DNA from: Chlorokybus atmophyticus
Lineage: Eukaryota > Streptophyta > Chlorokybophyceae > Chlorokybales > Chlorokybaceae
Assembly (NCBI GenBank): GCA_009103225.1
Contig: RHPI01003536.1
Coordinates: forward strand, 185,844 to 237,197
DNA: 51,354 nt
Direction of reading: 5' to 3'
Made by a program: the position numbers and the translations under genes. The notes beneath the pieces are model-generated. The model was not told where the DNA came from. It made no database searches and worked only from the letters and a program-made list of their open reading frames with translations. Positions 37,024 to 47,271 of the stretch are shown in pieces. Numbering within the stretch: position 1 is the stretch's first letter; the number at the start of each line of letters is the position of its first letter.

Positions 37024-37672
37024 TACGATAGGTAGTGCTGTGGACACAGTTCTTTGCATGAGTGGATAGAATGATACACTGTTAAGTGAGGTGAATGAGT
37101 GTGCAACACGTGGATACAACACCCTGACTACTGAAACAACACACCACCGTCAAGCTCACAGCAATGGCAGGCACAGCGCACAAGAGCATGCACCGTGTCT
37201 CACGCAGTAAGGGAATTCTTGGCAACCGGGGCAGCGTGCTTCCAGTTCAAGTCGCTTCACAAGCTCTTTAGAAACAGAGTCTTTACTTCTTAGTACTCCT
37301 AGTACTCACAGTACTCACTTACAGTGTCACCAGCCAGTCTGGTGACGTGACTTCCTACTTATACATGTCAAATCATGACTGTGCAGTGCCACGCGGGCAC
37401 TAGGCCAACGGTCACATCGAGGCCTCATGCTATTTCGGAAATCTCCTAAGACTCGATATAGCACATGTGTTCTTAACAGACTTACAACTGATCAGCTACG
37501 CGCGGTCCCTACAGACATGTCTATAAAGTAGCCCTAGCTACATGCTACATGAGTGGTACAGTAGCTAGCAGTAGGCTGGGGCTCGCGCGGTCTTCATGCT
37601 GGTAGCCCGGGCGTGGGGCTGGGTGTAGGCATGCTCGAGAAGGACTGGCATGCGAGGGTAGATGGCATGACA
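37024..37672 (-). repeat. Terminal repeat module Y, copy D, outer end at 37672
   Basis: 649 bp, the same length and nearly the same sequence as Y in units A and B. It ends GGCATGACA directly before AGTT. Module X is missing on this side. It would act as the promoter-proximal repeat for the minus-strand coding body. Confidence 0.9.
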
Positions 37673-37676
37673 AGTT
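37673..37676. repeat. Right target-site duplication AGTT
   Basis: Matches 25657-25660 and directly follows the outer end of the element. Confidence 0.7.
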
Positions 37677-39127
37677 GCTGCATACCGCATGCAATGGCAT
37701 TGCCGCTGGTTGGGTTGGGTGGTGGTTTGTTGCATGCAATATGTGTACACAGGTTGCTGGTTGAAATACGAGTTATACCCTATGCAATACACCGTAGTGG
37801 AGTAGACATTGCATGAATATGGTCTATGGTCATATATGACATGACTCATCCGACATGAATGCTATGCAGTAGACTACAGTGTAGTCTATTGCATAGTAGT
37901 TATGTCTAATAGACTACATTCCTCCTTGATGGTCATAACTGCGGCACATACTGTGCGTGACATATATGCAATACACTGTCACTGCACACCTCATCGCAAT
38001 GTACTTGCTCGCTCATTCGGCTGCTCACCGTGAGTGTTTATGAACTGATCAGATACTGTGGTTGCATAGTCCTATAGTGCATGCATGCTCTATTTGCAAA
38101 TGTGCGTGTTTTGTGAAATTTGCTCTTGGGTTGTATGTTATAACCCAATAGTTGGTACGTGCAAAACACGTTGATCCAATGTACCTCTCTACCTCTGGCG
38201 ATGTGCTTCCACTCGCTTGATGGGGATTTAACTGAGAGGTGCTCCAGCGGTACAATCCCAAACACATGTGGTCCTCTCTTCAGGAGCTTATATACGTAGA
38301 AACCTATATAAAATGCAATCTCTGATACAATTAGGAACATCTCAAGATTTGTGCATCACAACCAGAAACACTCACCGCTTACTCACTGACATCACACTAT
38401 ACTTGGCACAGCCATAGCCACGCACGCAGTCATAAGCACGATTACAGCTTTGCACATTACATGCATATTCAAGTTTGAGGCCGCCTCATGTCCATATTCA
38501 GTGGACATTGTCAGCTCCATACTGCATTAGCTTAATTTGCAGCACGCATTAAATGCAAGTTGGGAGTCACAAACAGCATGCACGTGTGATTGATGATGGT
38601 GTATGCATTGGCGGATGACCGTGCACGCACATTGACATGACAGCAGCAACAGCAGCCGATAATGCCACGCCCACAGTACATGTTGAACAGCAATCATGCC
38701 ACTCTGGCTCAAATTTACAAGTCTTTTGTAATCACGACAGTTGCTAAGTGCGCGGGTGTGTTTGTGGTGGTGTGCCAGAAGTATTACATGGAACAATTGC
38801 ATGCAGAGTTAGCACAGCCAACCTATTCACTGCAGAACAACACATGCCAAGTCGCACAACGCCAACTTACAAGCTGCATCAAGTAATATTACAGCATGTT
38901 AAGTTCAAAAAGCACACAACTCTGATCAGTGGACGTTACGAGTCATACAGCGTTTACCACATTTTTACATGAAGATGCATAGAGACAGACACCACCCAAG
39001 CCACGTTTTATTGCAACTGCATCTTAAACAAGCCCAACTGACGTGTCCATATGATTGATTAGCGCTGACAAATGCATGCTACCCGTTGTGCATGCTGTGT
39101 GGTACAAAAAAATTGATTGACGCAGGC
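37677..39127. other. Gene-free spacer right of the retrotransposon
   Basis: No convincing gene. Open frames are under 100 codons, overlap one another on both strands and lack recognisable domains. Confidence 0.5.
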
Positions 39128-39387
39128 AATAAGTGCAGTATAAACAATCTTTATTACTCACCATTTTAAACTTTTGCGGCACTATGTCAATACACACACC
39201 ACGCAGCATGACAAGCAGTCAGCAAACCATTGTGCACATTGGACTTCACCACATCGTAATAAGTGCAGTATAAACAATCTTTATTACTCACCATTTTAAA
39301 CTTTTGCGGCACTATGTCAATACACACACCACGCGGCATGACAAGCAGTCAGCAAACCATTGTGCACATTGAACTTCACCACATCGT
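39128..39387. repeat. 130-bp tandem duplication, two copies
   Basis: 39128-39257 is repeated at 39258-39387 with only two visible differences (CGCAGC/CGCGGC and TTGGAC/TTGAAC). Both start AATAAGTGCAGTATAAAC and end CACCACATCGT. Recent local duplication; no coding function seen. Confidence 0.92.
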
Positions 39388-39675
39388 ACACAAAAATACA
39401 TCACCAGCAATGCGTAAATGCATGGCAACTTTTGTTAATTGAATATTTGATATCTATTTCAAGTCCACCATTCATTTTTGCTGCTAAATTTCAAGGACAA
39501 CATTCTCACGCATTAATGGTGTCGTATCATGCAAGCACGCCTGACAGTCACGCAGCGTGTGTTCACAGCTAGCACGCTAACAGAGCATTTAAACTATGTA
39601 TGAGATAATTTGTACAAGCGGCGCAGAGCGTGGTCGTTGTAAGTCAAGCAAGTCGTTGGAACACCCATGCCATGG

Positions 39676-39746
39676 AGAAATAATTAGCCAAGACACCTGC
39701 GTTGTTGCCGGGCAACAACGCAGGTGTTTTCTTGGTCAATTATTTC
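39676..39746. repeat. Inverted repeat at the start of the RT fragment
   Basis: ACACCTGCGTTGTTGCC (39693-39709) and its exact reverse complement (39711-39727) flank one base. The similarity extends outward with a small indel to about 39676 and 39746 (AGAAATAATT on the left, AATTATTTCT on the right). It marks a fold-back breakpoint at the 5' edge of the RT remnant. Confidence 0.85.
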
Positions 39747-40352
39747 TTGTTCACATATAAATTCAGTCTTATGCGTAGTTTGATAGCTCTCGGGGATCAA
39801 GCCCTGGTGGTTAAGTTTGCTTGCAGCATTGTGAGTTATGTGGATGATTTGTTTGTTAACAACATCGGTGATCATCAAGATGTCATGTATCAGTCACAAT
39901 CAGCTTTAGCCCGTGGCATTTATCCACAGCACATGTTACAATTGAATGAGTCAGCGTCAGGGGTGACAATGCCGTTTTTGGATTTACAAGTGTTTCAGCA
40001 ACCCATCATTGGTCTTAGCATTGCACTGTACAACAAGAAAAAGCAGCCACAATTTCAAGCTACCCCTGTTACATGTGCACCGCACCCCCATTTCAATCTG
40101 CACAAGAGTTGTAAGTATGGGGTCACCAACAGCCAGTACGTCCATTTTGCACGTGTGTGTTTGTTCAAATCAGATTTTGTGGCAAGCATGTCTGAGCTCA
40201 TCCATGGCATGTCCAAGCAAGGTTAGAATGTTCTTCGTATGTTGGCCAAGCTGCGTGGTCGTATATTCAGAACAGCGGGGTTGTATGGGTTGCATGCGAA
40301 GCACTTGTACCACATGGTGGCACGCAAAGTGGAGACATTGCGGGGAGCATGA
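39702..40352 (+). pseudogene. Reverse transcriptase fragment, probably Penelope-like
   Basis: The frame is open from the inverted repeat to TAG at 40224-40226, then open again to TGA at 40350-40352. It shows the RT catalytic box SIVSYVDDLFVNN, then MPFLDLQVFQQP and ALYNKKKQPQF, and later YGVTNSQYVHFARVC with DFVASMSELIHGM. After the stop, MLAKLRGRIFRTAGLYGLH continues the same domain. The order YVDD, FLDL, LY-K, Y-V-SQ--HFARVC matches the C-terminal half of Penelope-like or related non-LTR reverse transcriptases; I am surer of RT than of the clade. The N-terminal RT half and any endonuclease are missing. No start codon or promoter is apparent: a dead, 5'-truncated copy. Confidence 0.7.
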
Positions 40353-41555
40353 GTCCCATGCCCGCTTTTATTGCAATTTGTGATGCCCGTATCCGGCTAA
40401 TATGACACATTCGTTGCACTCGTTTTCGCCCTTGCAGCCGATTCAGCTCCCAACGGCACAAGGCCCAGCCGCCACAGTTGGCACTGCCCAGTTCTGGCAG
40501 TTGCTAACGTGTGGCGCCCGTGTTTTAGATGGGCCGCCATGCAAGCTGTCCTCGCCTCTGCCTGCGCTTACCTCGCTGCTGCTGTGCTTGCATTGTGTGG
40601 TGTTGATGTTGTTACCAAGTTGCAGATTTTAGGGGCCTGGGTCAGCCCGGTGCTGTTATTGCTGTTGCTATTGTCAACTTGCCTTGTAACTATTCTCACC
40701 GCATCCTGTGCCTTGTTTGGTGTGCTGCCTGTACAAACAATGCGGGGCGTGCTTGCTCATGCATCTCATGCACATGTCATCACGCAGACAGCAACCAGCA
40801 GCAGGCGCACACTCTCACATATTTCCAACCACCGGGCTACACTACTACATCTAGGCCAACTACACCACCACCCCGTTAGTCATGCAAGCATGCATGCAGC
40901 AAAATGTAATCACCTGTACAAGCACGAGTAGCAGCGTCAATGACGGCAGTCAACGGCTGTAGTGTGGCAGCAGCAGCAACGCAACATGCAGCACCGCAAC
41001 GGCTCTCCCTCCCTCCCTCTCTCCCTCCCTCCTTCTCTCCGTCACCCTCACCCTCCTTCCACGCCCTCTCTCTCTTCCCTCCCCTCCCCCTCCTCCTCCT
41101 CCTCCCACTCCGCCGCTGTTGCCGTCGCAACCCTTGCTGTTGCTGGTCGGGCAGGGCCCCTCTGCCCCGGCCCTCAGGCCTCCCCCTTCCCGTGCATTGA
41201 CAGTAGCTCCTGCTCCGGTTAGGTTTGCAGATTGTTGGGTTAGGTGGTGGGTGTGCGCTTGCAAACGCATACTATTGCGTTTTGTGCCTATATGTGACAT
41301 ATATAAAGTGCGCACTAAGTGAGTTCGAGACAGCCTGAGTAACAAATCTATTTATCTATATGACATCAACATACACAAGATGTCCGTGGTAAGTCTTCCC
41401 ACAACCTGTCTAAATTGGCATAAAAGCCACTAAGCATTGTAAAACAAAGCTCAACTAACAATGCAGCAACTATACAAGAACGTTTTTGCAAAGAATGCCA
41501 AAAACAGCATCTAATTGTTCTCTCAACCAAAGCCGATGCAAGTGCACAACCTCAC
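40353..41555. other. Intergenic region 3' of the PhoD gene
   Basis: No supported gene. It includes a strongly biased pyrimidine tract (41003-41110). Frames reading Ser/Pro or Gly/Arg-Glu across that tract are compositional. Confidence 0.5.
41003..41110. repeat. CCCT/CT-rich polypyrimidine tract
   Basis: Over 100 bp of almost only C and T on the plus strand (CTCCCTCCCTCCCTCTCTCC and variants). Such tracts with mirror symmetry can form triplex (H-) DNA. Confidence 0.85.
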
Positions 41556-44499
41556 TTACAAGCCTATTTCTTGCCGGTACTTGCGACTGGGCAGCACAGG
41601 CCTCTTGCGCTTCTTTCGCGTGCAGTGCTCTTCGCACCACATCTGCAAAACACCAAAGAGTAAGCACCTGAACAAGCTATGCAACCATGTACAGAAGGGC
41701 ACGTGCATGTGCAAGCGCGCACACATACACGCGCGTGCAGATTTGCATCAACTGCTAACGTAATGTATGTACCTCGCACGGATCGCAGCAGCCTTCGCAG
41801 CAGCACTTGCACCAGTACTTGCAGCAGCACACGCCGCAGAATATAATGCACGCAATCAGCACAATGCCGCCCAGCAGCCCAATAGGCCAGCCGTACTTCT
41901 GTCCATAGTACTCCTGCGAAAGATCCCTCCCGCACTTCTGCGTGTCGCTTTGTGATGGCGCGCATGTGTCATAAGTGAAGAATGTCCCGTTGTTCTCAGA
42001 CCTCCCAACAAAACGTACGCAAGCCGCTGCAACACGAAGCGACAGTCAGCTAATGCAACAACTATGCCGAGCTCAGCAAAAAAGTTGTTTGTTAGATGAA
42101 CATCTGATGCATACATGTTGCAGCGAAGTGGCACACAACTACAGGCTGCATGCTTTTGTTGGAGATTGATCAGAATGCACTTCATCCCAGCAAACGGCAG
42201 CACTCACGATTTTCTCCATTATCGATGACTTCCAGTATGCCATACTGCCCTCCGCCATACGAAGATGCACTTGGAAACCAGTTGTACCAGTGCCGCGACC
42301 CTTGGGCTTGCCAGATGCCGTGGCTGTACGGGCCACCTTTGCAACTCCCTAACCTATCCTGCAATGCGCACATGTACACAGAGTTTGTGAGTGTTAGCGT
42401 ACTTATGATTGCAGCCGCGTCTCTTGTACACAACACCATCTAGCATAACCTGAAGACAGTACTGTACCAGTGCAGCCGCTTGAAAGACAGGAATGTTGCC
42501 CGGGCTGTTGGAGCCATCATCAAACGCCACCATGTGGGCATCCCCAGCCACAATGAGCAACTTGGAGCGCAGGTTGTTCGCATTGACAAAATCCACAATC
42601 GACTGTCGTTCGTTTGCGTATTGACTCCATCCATCACCATCGTTCCCAACCCACGGGACCGTACTCATCCACACGATCCTTGAGTACTTGTTTGCACTTG
42701 ACAGCTCGTCCTGCAAAGCTCACAACTTGTTCAGTTGCATGCACACATGCCTTCATCACGGAGACCAAGGCTGGGCATATATGAGCTGCGCTCATCAGCA
42801 CAACATGTCTTGTATAAATGTGAGCTACACAACACTCACTTTCAGCCACTGGAGCTGCGTAGCACCCAACATTGTCTTTGAAGCGGATTGCGGCTGGTTT
42901 TCAGGGGTCCGCGCCGCACGCAAGTCGGTCAGAATGAAGCGCACGCGGCCAATTGTGAAAGCCTGCAGTCCATTCACAATGTTAGCAAAAACCTACAGGC
43001 AGCAGCACATGGATACGTCCGCCTGCAGCTTGCTTACCTGATAGTTGGGCTGGTTGTTGCCTGTATTGCCGAGAGAATAGTATGGAACAAACGCTCTGTA
43101 CATGGCGATTGCGGCGTCGTGGCTGGGAGATGTTGCATCTGCATTGTTTGTACCGTAATCGTGGTCATCATACATGTAAGCTATGGGGGTGTTCTTCCAT
43201 AAGCTAGCCTGCACCAAGGAGAAACAAACCTTACTGCTACATTGATGCATGCCTGGCATGGTAACATGCATGAAGATGCAATCAATCATACCTGGCGCTC
43301 GCTCTCAAAAACCTTTAAGTATGCGTTCACAAATTTGGTCTGGTCGTTCGAATTGATGTCCTCATAATGCAGGTCACCCATATGCAAGAACAGAAGCACC
43401 TAAACACAAGACGATGCATTTACACGACTGTGACTGTCAAGTTCTGCATGCATGCATGCAGGCAGGCAGGCAGGCGATGCTCATAGGTCCATGCGTTTCA
43501 TGTATAAACCACTTTCTACACTGAAAGTTACAACACCTCAACAACAGACTAAGCCAAAAGCTGGAGCTTAATCATAGCTTATAGCTTGTAACTGGACTCA
43601 TAGCTTGATTATAAACGCATGCAGCAGCGTCACATGCATGTTTACACGCTTGATGAAACAAGTGCATGCGAAGCTGCATGCACGCGGTTCTCCTGTCTGC
43701 ATGTGACGTTCCATCTGAAACATGCTGAAGACAACTGTTTTACAAGATGTCGTAGTTGCATTTTCAATGTAGGAGATTGATGAATAAGTCAATTACCTCT
43801 TCCTGCGCAATGCTCTCAAAAACCTTCCTGTTGCTGCCTGTGCTCGCGCACGAAGCCAAGCCTATCTTGAAGCTCGCCGCCAGGCCGTCCGCAACGGTCG
43901 TAGTGAAGCGGCCATTGGCATTATCAACACCAGACATGGCATAGTAGTACACTGTGTTTGCCTGCAGCTTTGTAAGCTGAAACTTGTGCACCTGCCGTAT
44001 AGACACATAATAAGATAACATATAATAGCGACAACTCAACGCCATGAGCAATCACACAACTACAAAGTGACAGGCATGCATAAGTTTGTGCACACGCAGG
44101 CGCGCGCGCGCATGCGTACACAAACCCAAGGACAAGCACAAGCACGAACACAAGTACAAACACGAGAGACACATACCCACACATGCACATACAAGTACGA
44201 CTGCAAGTGGCTGTAGTACACACCTGAGAGGCAGGCGCCGGAACCGAGATGGGCTGCGAGCTCACGGAGGTTGTGCCCGAGGCTAGGGAGGCGTCCTGGC
44301 TGTAGACGAGGGTGAGGGGTGAGCTCTGAGCGGGGCTGACGGTGGCCTTGACGGTGACGGAGTCCGACGTCAAACCGCCCAGCCACAGTACTTTGGCTGT
44401 GGAAGCAGCAGCGACAAGCGTTGGAGCTGAAACCAGCAGCCAAAGCTGTGCAAGCAGCAACAGCTGTGGCAGCACCACAGCTGTACTACACACCCTCAT
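41556..44499 (-). CDS. PhoD-like alkaline phosphatase, secretory, C-terminally anchored
   Basis: Nine exons: 44499-44224, 43991-43797, 43399-43292, 43208-43038, 42992-42840, 42710-42468, 42358-42208, 42026-41773, 41642-41556. They total 1638 nt (545 aa, TAA), all phases matching. An N-terminal signal peptide (MRVCSTAVVLPQ, then a Leu/Val core) is followed by a beta-rich PhoD N-domain (LWLGGLTSDSVTVKA, HKFQLTKLQANTVYYYAMSG). The metallophosphatase core has GLASCAS, HMGDLHYEDI, AYMYDDHDYGTN, VRFILTDLRAART, TQLQWLK, SKLLIVAGDAHM and LDRLGSCKGGPYS. The Asp/His sets are those that bind the metals in PhoD, which hydrolyses phosphomonoesters or diesters. Near the end lie a hydrophobic segment (WPIGLLGGIVLIACIIF) and a Cys-rich, then basic tail (VCCCKYWCKCCCEGCC; KKRKRP). 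This predicts a type I membrane enzyme with its active site outside or in the lumen. Confidence 0.92.
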
Positions 44500-44887
44500 A
44501 CTGAATTTCTACTTGACCAATCGGCCCATGGCCCACCCGACCCGAGGTGACTGCCACGTCCCTGCCGCCCACAGCCGCCGCCACCGCCAGCGCCACCGCC
44601 AGCTATGCCCACAGCTATGCCCGCCAGCAACGTGCATGAACTTGATTTTGAAATCAAATCATGCATGCATGACTCATGCTGCATGAGCATGTAATGGTAT
44701 AACGACGGCGGTCAATAGCTGCATTGCTAAATGGCTCAACGCATACGGCTTTTAGCATACCAAGCTCATCGTGGCAAAAGAAATAGACGGTACCAGCATG
44801 TGCGTCTCGCAAATGCCAAAGCGAGACGCTGATAACAGCCACAAGTATGCTTATAGCCATCAGCTTGCAGCCCGCGTGTACACTACC
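44500..44887. promoter_or_regulatory. Compact divergent promoter region, PhoD and RRM-like gene
   Basis: Only 388 bp separate the two start codons. It contains GCC/CCG-rich sequence near the PhoD start and ATGCATGCATGA motifs. No TATA box is identified with confidence. Shared or bidirectional control is inferred from spacing alone. Confidence 0.4.
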
Positions 44888-47198
44888 ATGCCTACAGCGA
44901 TGTTGCGGGCGGTGGCGGCGGCGGGATGGCCCGCGAGGCGTTTCTCCTTGGCAGCTGCGGTGAATTGTTTGGACAGTAGCAGCAGGCTTTTTGCCAGCTG
45001 TGCTGCGCCTTCTTACGACGGCACCGGCAGCGCTGAGCAGCAGCAGCAGCAGCCTTCTGCTGCCGCTGTCGCAGACTCCAGCGCAGCAGCTGCACAGGAC
45101 GCTGCGCCTGCTCCTGAGGTTGAACAGCTTCGCTCGCACAACGCGGATGAAGACCATGACAACAGGGAGACTGCCGCCCAGGAAAGCAGCAGCCGCCCTC
45201 CGCACGCTAGGGCCGCCTTCCGACAGCAGGACGACCAGCGTCGGGGGAAACGTTTTGACGGTACACACTGCATGCTGCTGGCATTGCTCGCATAAGTGCA
45301 TTCGCTTAAAATGCAATGTGTACACAAACCAGTGGAAGCATATATACACATTGGAGCACATACAGAAGGTTCGAGAATTATTCCATAGTCCTGCTCGCAT
45401 GGGTTGTTTGGTAGTGACACAGCCATTGTCGTAGCTTACCAGTGCAGCTGATATGCACGCGTGCATCCCGGCATACATGCATGCGTGCTTGCCGTCTCAG
45501 TGCTGATCAGTCATACATGCTTAAGTCAAGCTTGCATTCAACCATCCCTTAGATTTTGGTTTCAATGCATGCGCAATGCATGTTTGTAAATGCACGCTGG
45601 AGCAACAATGTATTCATTATAATTTGAAGTTGATGAATGATGGTGATGATAGTTAAACTGATAGCGAGTTGATTGTCGGTTCAGGCCCTGCGGGCCCCAG
45701 CCGAAGCGACGATGTGATCCGCATACGTCACGCGCCTCGTCATGCTCTGCCCGAGGACATTGTGCACTTTGTCAACTGTCCGGACATTCCCGTCACCATA
45801 GGCGATGTGCACCTCGCATATGATGCATTGATGCGCCGCGGCTTCTGGTAAGCCACTTTTCAGCTGTACACATCAATGTAGCAGGCATTGGGCTCTATAA
45901 TCTCACCAGTGGTTTGTCTTGGAAGTTCCGTATGCATACGCAGTGATATGCAGAACAGCGTAGTGTAAAGCACTTGAGTCACTGTAGCCTGTGTACATGA
46001 TATGATCTGCCGGTACATGTTTGAGATTGACAAGCGCTATGCTCTGCCCTTTTGGAGTCTTACACATGTAAAGCAGTTTTCGCTTGTAGGAGGGCGCTGA
46101 GGAGATGATAACTAAGTGCTGATGTAGTGTTTGAGGATTTTAAACCTCTTTCCATGCGCTTAATGCTGTGAACTAGCAATCAGCCAGTCTATGTGCAGGT
46201 ATGTTGATCTTAAAGGTGTGGACCCTGCAAAGCTTGAGACTGCTTTTGAAGTGGCATACAAGAAGGATCAACAGAGATTGGGCACCAAACGTCTTGGCAT
46301 TGACAGAGTACGTGTGGTGCAATGCCCTACTGTGTTGCAAGGGCTCTTATGTTGTAGAGTCTGGTGTAAATCTGTCATGTTGGTACGCAGGTTCCTCGCC
46401 GCGAGATGGAAGGTGCTCTGAAGGCAATCCCTCGTGATCGTATAGACCGCGCAGTACGTGACCATCAACCTTGAAATGTGTGCTTCGACCAGTGCAATTG
46501 ATCTTTCAGCTCTGGAATTTCTTGCACTCATGGGGCACGTACCGTCACGCGCACACATAACCACATGCTTGCTGCGTGCACGATGCTGCTTTTGTCTTGA
46601 GACACACACAAATGCACACGAACACGCACAAGCACGCACACATGCATGGTGCTAGTGCCTTCAAGTGCTCTCCTGACATTCCATGTTGAACCAGCATTGC
46701 ATTGACTGTTTGGTGTGCAGGGTGACGTATGTTAAGCCTTGATGTGCTGTTGCTTCATGAGTTGTGCGTGTTGATTAAGGTGTTGTTGTGTGCAGGTTAG
46801 CGTTGTGTCATTACCTCCTGAGACCACAGTGGAAGACTTGGAGCGCATGTTTGAAGGCTACGACCTGGACTTTCATCCTGTTGTCCTTCGCAAAGGGTAT
46901 GTCTAAAGTACAACAGCTTATCACCTCAAAACACCATTCCACTAACCCAAACGCAGATGCTAAATGCTTCTGCCACTGGATGCGACATTAGTTGACAGTG
47001 ACGGTGATGATGCTGTTACTGTCGCTGACTCAGCGGAACAAACCTTTTGGCAGAGGTGAACAGAGAGGCAGCTATCCCAATGATCGCCGGGCATTTGTTT
47101 ACTTCAGCTCGGCGGTTGAGGCGCAGCGAGCCGCGCGCGACAGGCATCGCACGTTCATTGTGTCACGCCTGACTTCCGTGAAGCCGTTGCACAAATGA
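44888..47198 (+). CDS. RRM-like RNA-binding protein, probably organelle-targeted
   Basis: Six exons: 44888-45260, 45685-45847, 46199-46307, 46391-46453, 46796-46896, 47054-47198. They total 954 nt (317 aa, TGA) with matching phases. The N-terminus (MPTAMLRAVAAAGWPARRFS) is rich in Ala/Arg/Ser without acidic residues, typical of a mitochondrial or plastid transit peptide. A Gln/Ala/Glu low-complexity stretch follows, then a conserved-looking segment (LPEDIVHFVNCPDIPVTIGD, RRGFWYVDLKGVDPAKLE). The C-terminus reads as one RRM-type beta-alpha-beta fold: VSVVSLPPETTVEDLERMF (RNP2-like strand and helix) and RRAFVYFSSAVEAQRAARD (RNP1-like AFVYFSS). Binding of organelle RNA is inferred. The acceptor at 47054 was chosen over one at 47037 because only it keeps the RRM frame. 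The start could be the next Met (44900). Confidence 0.75.
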
Positions 47199-47232
47199 GA
47201 GGTTGGGGGGGGAGGGGGGGGGGGGGGGGGGN

Positions 47233-47271
<39 letters not shown>

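Larger units (their letters stand above)
25661..37672 (-). mobile_element. Ty3-type retrotransposon carrying a DNA methyltransferase and PHD finger, split repeats
   Basis: A 12-kb insertion flanked by AGTT (25657-25660 and 37673-37676) with outer ends TGTCGTGCC and GGCATGACA, an imperfect inverted pair with TG..CA termini. Reading the minus strand, the order is: Y repeat, primer-binding-like site, gag, ORF2, protease, C5-methyltransferase, RT, RNase H, integrase, PHD finger, G7 tract, X repeat, then Y-X and Y-X. X is 240 bp and Y is 649 bp in every copy, nearly identical, so the insertion is young. The copy is defective: in-frame stops at 36224-36226, 33270-33272, 30293-30295 and 28664-28666, a frameshift at 31489-31493, and Lys in place of the third catalytic acid of integrase. 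The HHCC/DDE integrase and RT place it with Ty3-like elements even though the repeat layout recalls split-direct-repeat elements. Confidence 0.92.

Noticed and set aside
25661-37672. Classification as a DIRS/PAT tyrosine-recombinase element because of the split repeats
   Set aside because: The polyprotein carries an HHCC/DDE-type integrase and Ty3-like RT-RNase H, and no tyrosine recombinase motif was seen.
41003-41345. Ser/Pro-rich or Gly/Arg/Glu-rich proteins over the CT tract
   Set aside because: Composition-driven frames on both strands without splice support.
47037-47053. Use of the AG at 47036 as acceptor of the last RRM exon
   Set aside because: It shifts the frame and loses the AFVYFSS strand; the AG at 47053 keeps both phase and similarity.
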